NCBI GenBank assembly: GCA_964563585.1
Contig: CAZLXG010000039.1
Span: 1-20,676, forward strand
DNA: 20,676 bases
Source of the DNA: CAZLXG01 sp964563585
GTDB lineage: Bacteria > Bacteroidota > Bacteroidia > Flavobacteriales > Flavobacteriaceae
Direction: 5' to 3'
Within the stretch, counting starts at the first letter, position 1; each line of letters opens with the position of its first letter. Position numbers and translations under genes: made by a program. The notes under the pieces are model-generated. The model saw nothing but the letters and a program-made list of their open reading frames with translations, was not told where the DNA came from and made no database searches. Below, in pieces: positions 1 to 6,838 of the stretch.

Positions 1-4
1 AAAA

Positions 5-523
5 TTAAGGTTTTTGAATATTTCGAGAATCTTTTTCAAGTTTTTTATTCATTTGAAAGTTTAAATTAGAAAACGATTCAAAAAACTCTTTTATAGTATT
101 ATTTAGCTCTTCTTTATTTGTAGTTGTTAAATTTGATAAACTTTCAAGTTTAAGTAGCTTGGTTTCTAGAACTTGTATTCTTGCTAAAGTTGCAGATATA
201 TTTACTTTTTTTGGAATATTAATTTTTAAGTCTTTTAAAAGCGTTGTAATAATTTTTTTATTATCATTAAAAAAACTTAAATCACCTTTTTTTACATTAG
301 CAATAACCTCTTGAAGTTGATAATATTCTACCCATTCTTCAATTGCTTTTTCTGTTTTTTCATCTAAAATAAAATCGATAAAATTAAGTTTAGCAATATC
401 GCTTTCGGTAATGTCTTGATTAACATTCTCACTAGTATTATTTTCAGTGTTTTCGCTAACTGTTTTTTTACAAGAAAAAAACAAAACAAATACAATTAAA
501 ATGCTAAAAAATTTAATATTCAT
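5..523 (-). CDS. small hypothetical lipoprotein
   Basis: This is a complete 172-aa gene; its stop codon lies at 5-7. The N-terminus is a lipoprotein signal: a charged start, a hydrophobic stretch and the lipobox end FFSC with the lipidated cysteine at residue 18. The mature part starts with a Ser/Asn/Glu/Thr-rich linker and continues as a charged, Lys/Glu/Leu-rich and probably helical region. No catalytic motif or named family was recognised. A -7 type element (TATCTTTG on the minus strand, 549-556) lies about 26 nt upstream of the start. The gene is divergent from the HupE-like gene. The likely location is the periplasmic face of a membrane; the function is unknown. Confidence 0.75.
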   Translation of the reverse strand: MNIKFFSILIVFVLFFSCKKTVSENTENNTSENVNQDITESDIAKLNFIDFILDEKTEKAIEEWVEYYQLQEVIANVKKGDLSFFNDNKKIITTLLKDLKINIPKKVNISATLARIQVLETKLLKLESLSNLTTTNKEELNNTIKEFFESFSNLNFQMNKKLEKDSRNIQKP

Positions 524-548
524 TTTACTTTATTTTAATAATGAAACA

Positions 549-556
549 CAAAGATA
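549..556 (-). promoter_or_regulatory. -7 promoter element for the lipoprotein gene
   Basis: On the minus strand this reads TATCTTTG, a perfect match to the Bacteroidetes TAnnTTTG element. It is 26 nt from the start codon at 523. No clear TTTG was seen at the -33 position, so the assignment rests on one element only. Confidence 0.45.
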
Positions 557-615
557 TAGTATTCGTTTATTTATTTTTATAGATGTTTTTTCAATTAAGT
601 TAAAAAGGAATGTTA

Positions 616-646
616 TTTGAAATAATTCCAATTAATTGTATATTTG
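616..646 (+). promoter_or_regulatory. Bacteroidetes-type promoter for the HupE-like gene
   Basis: TTTG at 616-619 and TATATTTG at 639-646 match the Bacteroidetes consensus TTTG-N19-TAnnTTTG, with a 19-nt spacer. The start codon at 669 is 22 nt downstream, giving a short leader. This is the best-matching promoter in the window that does not carry Pho-like repeats. Confidence 0.7.
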
Positions 647-668
647 AGCAACCCTAATTTTAATTATT

Positions 669-1259
669 ATGCTTGAAAATTTTTGGTTTAATGTAAACTT
701 TGGTATCAACCATGTACTAGATGTAAACGCCTACGATCATGTTTTATTTCTTATTGTACTTACTGTTTCGTATCTTTTTAAAGATTGGAAACGTGTGTTA
801 TTATTAGTTTCGATGTTTACTTTGGGGCACACTTTATCGCTTGTTTTAGCGGCTTATAATGTGGTTAGTGTAAATGGTGAATTAGTGGAATTTTTAATTC
901 CTGTCACTATTTTGGTTGTAGCTATTTTTAATGTGTTTACTGCTAGAAAAAGTGGTAAAAAAGAGAAAATAGGCCTTTTGTTTTTATCAACCTTATTTTT
1001 TGGTTTGGTACACGGTTTAGGTTTTGCGCGCGAGTTTAAAATGTTTTTGGGCGATACTGATAATAAAATAGTTTTGCTCTTAGAATTTGCTTTAGGTATT
1101 GAGCTTTCACAAGTTATTATTGTGTTTATTGTCTTGTTTTTAGGATATATTATACAAACCATTTTTAGATTTTCGAAACGTGATTGGATAATGGTAATTT
1201 CGGCTGTTGTTGTTGGTCTTGTTATCCCTATGATAATGAATAGTGACTTATTGGCTTAG
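669..1259 (+). CDS. HupE/UreJ-like integral membrane protein
   Basis: This 196-aa, very hydrophobic protein has about six to seven predicted membrane segments. It shows the pattern of the HupE/UreJ_2 family: H15 and D23-H24 in the first segment, GHTLSL (H54), VHGLGFA (H115), and E145 with Q148 in a later helix. The conserved His/Asp/Glu residues inside the membrane suggest movement of a divalent metal such as nickel or cobalt, which is known for HupE/UreJ relatives. No hydrogenase or urease genes are nearby, so the substrate is open. It is probably a single-gene transcript from the promoter at 616-646. Confidence 0.8.
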   Translation: MLENFWFNVNFGINHVLDVNAYDHVLFLIVLTVSYLFKDWKRVLLLVSMFTLGHTLSLVLAAYNVVSVNGELVEFLIPVTILVVAIFNVFTARKSGKKEKIGLLFLSTLFFGLVHGLGFAREFKMFLGDTDNKIVLLLEFALGIELSQVIIVFIVLFLGYIIQTIFRFSKRDWIMVISAVVVGLVIPMIMNSDLLA

Positions 1260-1340
1260 ATTTCAGAAACTTTCATAAAACTTTAACGCAGTTTCCGTTG
1301 TAATTAAAATACGAACCAAGTATCTTCGTTATATTGTTTC

Positions 1341-1435
1341 GCGTGAAGGATTGAAGCGGCATCCTTTTTGTTTTTTTTACAAAAAGATATAGCGGAAAGC
1401 CTGTTGTACCGAAATGTAATGTAGGTACACACGCC
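1341..1435 (-). repeat. flavobacterial intergenic hairpin repeat, copy 1
   Basis: This element starts GCGTGAAGGATTGAAGCGGC and continues with a hairpin: CCTTTTTG (1363-1370), an A/T loop, then CAAAAAG (1380-1386). AGCGGAAAGCC (1391-1401) follows, then a second hairpin TGTACC (1405-1410) / GGTACA (1424-1429), and it ends ACGCC at 1435. Read on the minus strand it aligns block by block with 20437-20519: GGCTTTCCGCTATATC against GGGCTATCCGTTACAATC, and AAAGGATGCCGCTTCAATCC against AAAGGATTTCCACTACTATCCC. It lies between two genes and has no coding potential. From memory, similar elements are scattered through Flavobacteriaceae intergenic DNA; this was not searched. Confidence 0.7.
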
Positions 1436-1454
1436 ATAATTATAAAATAAATTA

Positions 1455-1886
1455 ATGCCAGAAAATAAACAACTTAAATATGATAAAGCTTATTTAAGAA
1501 TTGCACAAGAATGGGGAAAGCTATCGTATTGTGATCGCAAACAAGTTGGTGCGCTTATTGTGAAGGATAGAATGATAATTTCGGACGGGTTTAATGGAAC
1601 GCCATCGGGTTTTGAAAATTTTTGTGAAGATGAAGCGGGTTATACCAAATGGTATGTGTTGCACGCCGAGGCAAATGCGATTTTAAAAGTGGCATCGTCT
1701 ACACAGTCGTGCAAAGGCGCAACGCTGTATATAACCTTATCGCCGTGTAAAGAATGCAGTAAATTAATACACCAATCTGGTATTGTAAAAGTGGTTTATA
1801 ATAAAACATATAAAGATGATTCTGGGTTGCAATTTTTAGAAAAGGCAGGCATAGAACTTAAACTAATTGAAGATTTAAAAGCATAA
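1455..1886 (+). CDS. dCMP deaminase family protein (ComEB-like)
   Basis: This 143-aa zinc-dependent cytidine/deoxycytidylate deaminase fold has the zinc and catalytic motifs HAE (H70, E72) and SPCKEC (C98, C101). Known dCMP deaminases convert dCMP to dUMP, feeding dTMP synthesis. The GFNGTPSGFENF segment (residues 45-56) and the length fit the dCMP deaminase branch rather than the tRNA adenosine deaminase TadA. The stop codon overlaps the start of the downstream protease gene by one base (TAATG at 1884-1888), so the two are probably co-transcribed and translationally coupled. It is a cytosolic enzyme. It sits in the same window as ribonucleotide reductase and dGTPase, but not in one operon with them. 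Confidence 0.88.
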   Translation: MPENKQLKYDKAYLRIAQEWGKLSYCDRKQVGALIVKDRMIISDGFNGTPSGFENFCEDEAGYTKWYVLHAEANAILKVASSTQSCKGATLYITLSPCKECSKLIHQSGIVKVVYNKTYKDDSGLQFLEKAGIELKLIEDLKA

Positions 1887-3475
1887 TGAAGTTTGATAAA
1901 AAATACTTACCATTAATTTTAGGTATTGCTATTGCGATAGGTATTTTTATTGGTGGAAAATTAAGTTTTTCTGATTCGTCCGATAGGTTGTTTTCAACAA
2001 ATAGTAAAAAGGATAAGCTTAATAGGCTTATTGATTATATTGAATACGATTATGTTGATGAGGTGAATACCGATAGTATTGTTGATGTTACTGTTAATGG
2101 TATTTTAGAGAATTTAGACCCACATTCGGTTTATATTCCTAAAGAAGATTTAGAGCGTGTTACCGAAAACATGAAGGGTGATTTTGTTGGTATTGGTATT
2201 AGTTTTTACACGTATAAAGATAGTATTGCTGTTATTAGAGCTATAGAAAACGGACCAAGTGAAAAAGCAGGTATTAAAGGTGGCGACAGAATTATTATGG
2301 CTAATGGTGACTCGCTTTTTGGTAAACATTTAGGTGATGGCGAATTGGTTAAAAAGCTTAAAGGTCCAATTAACACTAAAGTAAAACTAAAGGTATATAG
2401 AAGGGGCGAACCTGAGCTTTTAACGTTTATAGTAAAACGCGATAATATTCTTATAAAAAGTGTGGATGCTGCGTATATGCTTACCGAAAAATTAGGCTAT
2501 ATAAAAATTAATCGATTTGCAGAATCTACTTATAAAGAATTTAAAAAAGGTTTAGATAAATTAATAAAGCTTGGTGCTACCAAAATTGCTCTTGATTTAC
2601 GTAATAATCCTGGTGGTTTTTTAGGAATTGCAGAACAAATTGTTGATGAATTTTTAGAAGCTGATAAACTTATTTTATTCACTAAAAACAAACGGGGAAA
2701 TATTGAAAAAAGCTATGCAACCGATGAAGGTGATTTTGAAAACGGAAAAGTATACGTTTTAATTGATGAAAATTCTGCTTCGGCAAGCGAAATTGTTGCA
2801 GGTGCATTACAAGATAATGATAAAGGAATTATTGTTGGTCGTCGGTCGTACGGAAAAGGGTTAGTACAACGTGAAATGGATTTAGGTGATGGTAGTGCAG
2901 TGCGTTTAACAGTATCACGTTATTATACACCAACTGGTCGTTCTATTCAGCGTCCATATAAAAATGGGCATAAAGATTATTACGATGAGTATTTTGATAG
3001 ATTAGAAAGCGGAGAATTGTTAGACCCTGAGAAAATACAAGTAGCCGACTCATTAAAATTTACAACACCCGCAGGGAAAATTGTGTATGGTGGTGGTGGT
3101 ATTATTCCCGATGTATTTGTGCCTATTGATAATAGCATGCAAAATGAAACCTTATCGTTTGTAAATCGCAAAGGTTTTGTTGGGAATTTTGTTTTTGAAG
3201 AATTAGAAAAAGACAGACAAGCTTACGATGGTGTTTCTAGACAAGAATTTATTGATAATCATGAAATTGGTGACGATTTAGTATTTGCCTTTCAAGATTA
3301 TTTAAATGTGCGTACCGATTCTAGAATAACTTTTGTGGCGTATCATACTGAAGTAAAGCAATATATAAAAGCAACTTTGGCAGACCAACTTTATGGTACT
3401 GGCGCTTTTGAAGAAGTGTTTAATCAGCGAGATATTATGATTGATGAGGTTATTAAGTTGAGTGATGGGAATTAG
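1886..3475 (+). CDS. S41 family C-terminal processing peptidase
   Basis: This 529-aa envelope protease has an N-terminal membrane anchor or signal (about residues 7-26). A conserved NLDPHS segment (76-81) precedes a PDZ domain (about 95-185). The S41 catalytic core carries the SASASE motif (297-302) for the nucleophile serine and SYGKG (321-325) with the expected general-base Lys324; DLRNNPGG (237-244) is also typical. A C-terminal extension of about 130 residues, common in Bacteroidetes tail-specific proteases, follows. Known relatives trim C-termini of periplasmic or secreted proteins. It is coupled to the dCMP deaminase by a one-base overlap. It ends base-to-base against the convergent oxidoreductase gene, leaving no space for a dedicated terminator. 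Confidence 0.9.
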   Translation: MKFDKKYLPLILGIAIAIGIFIGGKLSFSDSSDRLFSTNSKKDKLNRLIDYIEYDYVDEVNTDSIVDVTVNGILENLDPHSVYIPKEDLERVTENMKGDFVGIGISFYTYKDSIAVIRAIENGPSEKAGIKGGDRIIMANGDSLFGKHLGDGELVKKLKGPINTKVKLKVYRRGEPELLTFIVKRDNILIKSVDAAYMLTEKLGYIKINRFAESTYKEFKKGLDKLIKLGATKIALDLRNNPGGFLGIAEQIVDEFLEADKLILFTKNKRGNIEKSYATDEGDFENGKVYVLIDENSASASEIVAGALQDNDKGIIVGRRSYGKGLVQREMDLGDGSAVRLTVSRYYTPTGRSIQRPYKNGHKDYYDEYFDRLESGELLDPEKIQVADSLKFTTPAGKIVYGGGGIIPDVFVPIDNSMQNETLSFVNRKGFVGNFVFEELEKDRQAYDGVSRQEFIDNHEIGDDLVFAFQDYLNVRTDSRITFVAYHTEVKQYIKATLADQLYGTGAFEEVFNQRDIMIDEVIKLSDGN

Positions 3476-4084
3476 TTAAATTTCAATCTTATCATGCACT
3501 TTTGTATGTTTCCCATTATTCCAAAACGTTAGAATATCAGTAGCCACATGTGCACCACTCCCAGAAGCTATAGCAAACTGGCTGCGCCAACCAGCTAATG
3601 TTCCAGCAACGTAAAGTTTTTTTTCAATTAAATGATCGATATTTTTTAACCAAATACGGTCTTTTTCAGTTGCAGATCTTGGGTGTGGTTCAATGTATTG
3701 CTCTAAACCTTTTATTGTAATTAAATTGGTGTAACCAACTGCAATAATAACAATGTTGGTTTTGTAAGTGTTATTATTGGTTATAATTTGAAACCCATTC
3801 TTAAGTTTTAAGATTTCACAAACTTTTTCATTTTCTATTTGTTCAATATGCGGATATAAGGTTTGTAATTGTTGTTTGCCATTTTCTAAAATAGAAGCAC
3901 CTGTAGTTTCTGGAGCTAAGCCTAAAACATTATTAAATAAAGCGTTTTGTAAATGAGATGTTTTTTGATGTGTAATGATGCCGATGTGTTTGTTTTTAGC
4001 AAAAGGTTTATTTTTTGCCGAACCTAATACCAAAGCGCACGATAAACCTGCTGCTCCGCCACCAATAATTAAAGCATCGTACAT
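3476..4084 (-). CDS. short FAD-dependent oxidoreductase, thioredoxin-reductase-like
   Basis: This 202-aa protein has an N-terminal FAD-binding Rossmann motif GGGAAG (8-13) and a central AVGYTN segment. A C-terminal VAGTLAGW plus ASGSGAHVA region resembles the second flavin-binding stretch of thioredoxin reductases. Those are about 310 aa and contain an inserted NADPH domain with a CxxC pair. Here the length is too short, the NADPH domain is absent and no CxxC is present, so it is unlikely to reduce thioredoxin by itself. Its electron partner is unknown. The start codon overlaps the stop of the upstream 67-aa gene by one base, so the two form an operon. Confidence 0.75.
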   Translation of the reverse strand: MYDALIIGGGAAGLSCALVLGSAKNKPFAKNKHIGIITHQKTSHLQNALFNNVLGLAPETTGASILENGKQQLQTLYPHIEQIENEKVCEILKLKNGFQIITNNNTYKTNIVIIAVGYTNLITIKGLEQYIEPHPRSATEKDRIWLKNIDHLIEKKLYVAGTLAGWRSQFAIASGSGAHVATDILTFWNNGKHTKVHDKIEI

Positions 4085-4287
4085 TAGTTTTTATTTTTCA
4101 CTTTTTGCTCAATACGTTTTGAAGTTATAAGGATTAACATCAATACAATCGCGCAAAGTGAAGCGGCAATAGTAATTAAAGCTATTACGCTTTCACCTTG
4201 AAAAGGATTACTAAAATCTACTTTAGTAAAGTTAAATATAGCTAGTGCAGATGCAACAATTATTATAATTATAGATACATATTTCAT
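4084..4287 (-). CDS. 67-aa two-helix membrane protein
   Basis: The chosen start is the ATG at 4287, giving MKYVSIIIIIVASALAIFNF at the N-terminus. The protein has two predicted membrane helices (about residues 3-19 and 30-50) and a basic C-terminal tail (KRIEQKVKNKN). A longer reading frame from 4386 is possible, but it would run into the start of the divergent DUF3109 gene and adds a poor, non-hydrophobic leader. No family was recognised. It overlaps the oxidoreductase start by one base, suggesting the two proteins work together or at least are made together, perhaps as a membrane anchor. Confidence 0.65.
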   Translation of the reverse strand: MKYVSIIIIIVASALAIFNFTKVDFSNPFQGESVIALITIAASLCAIVLMLILITSKRIEQKVKNKN

Positions 4288-4365
4288 AATTAAGCAAATA
4301 AATTTAATGCAAAGGTCGATATTATTTACGAAATAATAATGCTTATTAAATCTTAAAAGATTTGT

Positions 4366-4373
4366 TATTTTTG
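4366..4373 (+). promoter_or_regulatory. -7 promoter element of the DUF3109 gene
   Basis: TATTTTTG is a perfect TAnnTTTG element. It ends only 4 nt before the ATG at 4378. Transcription would start at or next to the start codon, implying a leaderless or nearly leaderless mRNA. No good -33 TTTG was seen. Confidence 0.5.
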
Positions 4374-4377
4374 CGAC

Positions 4378-4944
4378 ATGTTTCAAATAGGTAAAACCAT
4401 AGTTTCAGAAGATATTATTGAAAAAGATTTTATGTGCAATCTTTCTGCATGTAAAGGCGCGTGTTGTATTGATGGTGATGCTGGTGCGCCACTTGATGAA
4501 GATGAAACCAAAATATTAGAAGATATTTATTCCAAAGTGAAACCTTTTTTACGGCAAGAGGGTATTGATGCTATTGAAGCACAAGGCATTTTTATTACAA
4601 CTGAAAACGGCGAGCTAGAAACACCTTTAATTAACGGCGCTGATTGTGCATATGTTATTTTTAATGATAAAAATGTGGCACTTTGCGCTATTGAAGAAGC
4701 TTATAATCAAGGTGAAGTGTCTTGGAAAAAACCAGTGTCTTGTCATTTATATCCAATACGGGTTAGAGATTATACCGAATTTTCGGGTGTGAATTATGAT
4801 AAATGGAAAATTTGCGATGATGCTTGTGCTTTAGGAAAAGAACTTCAAATACCCGTTTATAAATTTGTGAAAGAGGCATTAATTAGAAAATTTGGTAAAG
4901 ATTGGTATATAGAATTGGAGAAAGTAGCTGAGGATAAAAAATAA
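4378..4944 (+). CDS. DUF3109 family cysteine-rich protein
   Basis: This 188-aa protein has nine cysteines at residues 20, 25, 29, 30, 90, 103, 122, 146 and 150. The N-terminal CNLSACKGACC cluster and the PVSCHLYP motif are marks of DUF3109, a relative of the YkgJ-type putative Fe-S or zinc-binding proteins. The function of the family is not established; metal-cluster binding is inferred from the cysteines. No signal peptide is present, so it is cytosolic. It is divergent from the 67-aa membrane protein and oxidoreductase pair, and the intergenic promoter sits almost on its start codon. Confidence 0.85.
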   Translation: MFQIGKTIVSEDIIEKDFMCNLSACKGACCIDGDAGAPLDEDETKILEDIYSKVKPFLRQEGIDAIEAQGIFITTENGELETPLINGADCAYVIFNDKNVALCAIEEAYNQGEVSWKKPVSCHLYPIRVRDYTEFSGVNYDKWKICDDACALGKELQIPVYKFVKEALIRKFGKDWYIELEKVAEDKK

Positions 4945-5560
4945 TTATTTTATACTTCTTTTTGGGAAATAGGAGGGTGTTTTTTTTCGAAAAAAGCATT
5001 ATAATTTAATGATTTATACTCCGAAAACAAGGTGTTTTCCTCAAACTATAGACAAAAAATAAATTTTATTTGAGCTTTATTTTTAGAATTTTTTCATTTG
5101 ATTTTTTCATTGTTATTTTCTTTTTTTAAAAACTAAAAAAATGATTTTTAGTTTTTAGTTTTTATTTTTCATATAAATAATTAGTATTTTAAGATTCCTT
5201 TATTCATAAGGTTTTCCAGTTTTTATTAAATATAAATATCTAATTATCAATGAGTTATGTAACTAGCTGAATTTCATCAATATAAATAAAATCTTCTCGG
5301 TTGTTAAAAACTTGTTGACAACGTTTCCTAAATACCCTTTCATTTTTAGAGACAAATGTCAATCTTTGTTGAAGGCAATATAAAATAGGTTTTTCAATTT
5401 TTTTAAGTTTAAAAAAGTGTTGAAAAATTAAGTTTTTAAAAAGTTCGCCCCTTTTTATTCCTCTTAAGGAAAATATAACACGTTTTACGGATTTACTAAT
5501 AAAAAATCTGAGTGATTCAGCATCATTCTACTGACTATCTAGTCTTTTAATAAAAAAATT
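4945..5560. other. 616-nt AT-rich gap without a supported gene
   Basis: No convincing gene with a start codon was found on either strand. The left half is low-complexity T/A-rich DNA with a perfect AT palindrome at the nrd-distal end (TTTTTTCGAAAAAA, 4982-4995) and short TTTTTAG repeats near 5140-5165. The right half contains a long start-less open frame on the minus strand (entered separately). A 12-nt inverted repeat, GACTATCTAGTC (5533-5544), lies 17 nt before nrdB. No NrdR-box pair was recognised. The nrdB promoter must lie here, but no TAnnTTTG element stood out. Confidence 0.6.
5255..5527 (-). other. possible coding remnant: 90-codon open frame without a start
   Basis: On the minus strand the frame is open from just after a stop at 5528-5530 to the TAA at 5255-5257, with no ATG in it. 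The conceptual product is basic and ends FIYIDEIQLVT; an inner part reads FRKRCQQVFNN. In DNA this AT-rich, 90 codons without a stop in one frame is unusual though not impossible by chance. It could be the 3' remnant of a decayed gene. No family was recognised. Confidence 0.25.
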
Positions 5561-6835
5561 ATGGAGATTACGCAAATAATAAAAAGAGATTACGAAACAA
5601 GTCCGTTTGTTTTAAATAAAATCTCAAATGCTGTTGAAAAAGCAATGCTTTCTGTTGGAAACGGCACAAAAGAAGATGCGAATAAAATTTCTGTAAACGT
5701 TTTAAAAACATTATTAGAAAGAAAAGAAAAGGATTATAATTATTTGCCTACTGTTGAAGAAGTGCAAGATCTTGTGGAAGAGAAGTTGATGGAGAGTGCT
5801 TTTCATAATGTTGCAAAAGCTTATATTTTATATAGAGATGAGCAAACAAGAAATAGAAAAACAAATATTTTTGAAAAGCGTATAAACTTAAAGCCTTACG
5901 AATATCCAGAATTGAATGAGTATGTAGACGCTATTAGACATTCGTATTGGATTCATACAGAATTTAATTTTACAAGCGATATACAAGATTTTAAAACCAG
6001 ATTGACCGTTGTAGAGCAAAACGCTATTAAAAACACAATGCTTGCCATTTCTCAAATTGAAGTTGCGGTTAAAAGTTTTTGGGGAGATATCTATCATAAA
6101 ATGCCGAAACCAGAAATTGGATCGGTAGGAGCAACATTTGCTGAAAGTGAAGTACGACATCATGATGCATATTCGCATTTATTAGAAATATTAGGTCTTA
6201 ATAATGAGTTTAAAAACTTAAAAAAGAAGCCTGTAATAATGAGGCGTGTTCATTACTTGGAAACTGCCTTGAAAAACGCTAAAAGTGAAGACAATAAAGA
6301 GTATGCAGAATCAATTTTATTATTTTCCCTTTTTATAGAACACGTGTCTTTGTTCTCACAGTTTTTAATAATTATGGCTTTCAATAAGCATAAAAATATG
6401 CTTAAAGGTGTTTCTAATGTTGTTGAAGCAACTTCTAAAGAAGAGCAAATTCATGGCGATTTTGGAATAGATATTATTAAAATTATAAAAGAAGAAAACC
6501 CAACGTGGTTTGATGAAGAACATAGTGCTTTAGTAAAAGAATTATGTGAAGAAGCTTTTAAATCTGAAAGTAAACTTATCGATTGGATTTTTGAAGCAGG
6601 TGAATTAGACTTTTTACCAAAAGATGTAATAAATGAGTTTGTGAAAAATAGATTTAATAATTCGTTACAAAGTATTGGTATTGATAAAGTATTTGAAGTA
6701 AACGAAACATTATTAGCACAAACCGAATGGTTTGATGATGAGATTATAGGAACAAAACATGGAGATTTCTTCGTGAAACGTTCTATCAACTATAGCAAAA
6801 GAACTAAAAGTATAACTAGCGACGACCTTTTTTAA
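5561..6835 (+). CDS. nrdB: class I ribonucleotide reductase small subunit with N-terminal ATP-cone
   Basis: This 424-aa radical-generating subunit makes deoxyribonucleotides together with NrdA. Residues 1-95 form an ATP-cone (KRD at 8-10, then TSPFVLNKI, and the YILYRDEQTR end), normally found on NrdA. The ferritin-like core follows. By alignment the metal ligands are E167, E197, H200, E260, E295 and H298. W130 corresponds to the radical-path tryptophan and Y204 sits at the radical tyrosine position. The C-terminal tail ends DDLF and should dock on NrdA. Family knowledge: NrdB-borne ATP-cones of this kind are known from Leeuwenhoekiella blandensis, where dATP inhibits through NrdB and the cofactor is dimanganese (class Id). 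The stop is 3 nt before nrdA. Confidence 0.92.
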   Translation: MEITQIIKRDYETSPFVLNKISNAVEKAMLSVGNGTKEDANKISVNVLKTLLERKEKDYNYLPTVEEVQDLVEEKLMESAFHNVAKAYILYRDEQTRNRKTNIFEKRINLKPYEYPELNEYVDAIRHSYWIHTEFNFTSDIQDFKTRLTVVEQNAIKNTMLAISQIEVAVKSFWGDIYHKMPKPEIGSVGATFAESEVRHHDAYSHLLEILGLNNEFKNLKKKPVIMRRVHYLETALKNAKSEDNKEYAESILLFSLFIEHVSLFSQFLIIMAFNKHKNMLKGVSNVVEATSKEEQIHGDFGIDIIKIIKEENPTWFDEEHSALVKELCEEAFKSESKLIDWIFEAGELDFLPKDVINEFVKNRFNNSLQSIGIDKVFEVNETLLAQTEWFDDEIIGTKHGDFFVKRSINYSKRTKSITSDDLF

Positions 6836-6838
6836 AAC

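Noticed and set aside
1455..1886. tRNA adenosine deaminase TadA
   Set aside because: The residues around the zinc site and the GFNGTPSG segment fit dCMP deaminase better.
4084..4386. 100-aa version of the small membrane protein starting at 4386
   Set aside because: It would overlap the start of the divergent DUF3109 gene and its promoter, and adds a non-hydrophobic leader before a natural membrane-protein start at 4287.
4931..4955. Terminator after the DUF3109 gene
   Set aside because: The palindrome AAATAATTATTT is made of A-T pairs only and overlaps the stop codon; no GC-containing stem was seen.
5500..5560. NrdR boxes before nrdB
   Set aside because: Only one short inverted repeat (5533-5544) is present; it does not match the NrdR consensus and there is no second box at the usual spacing.
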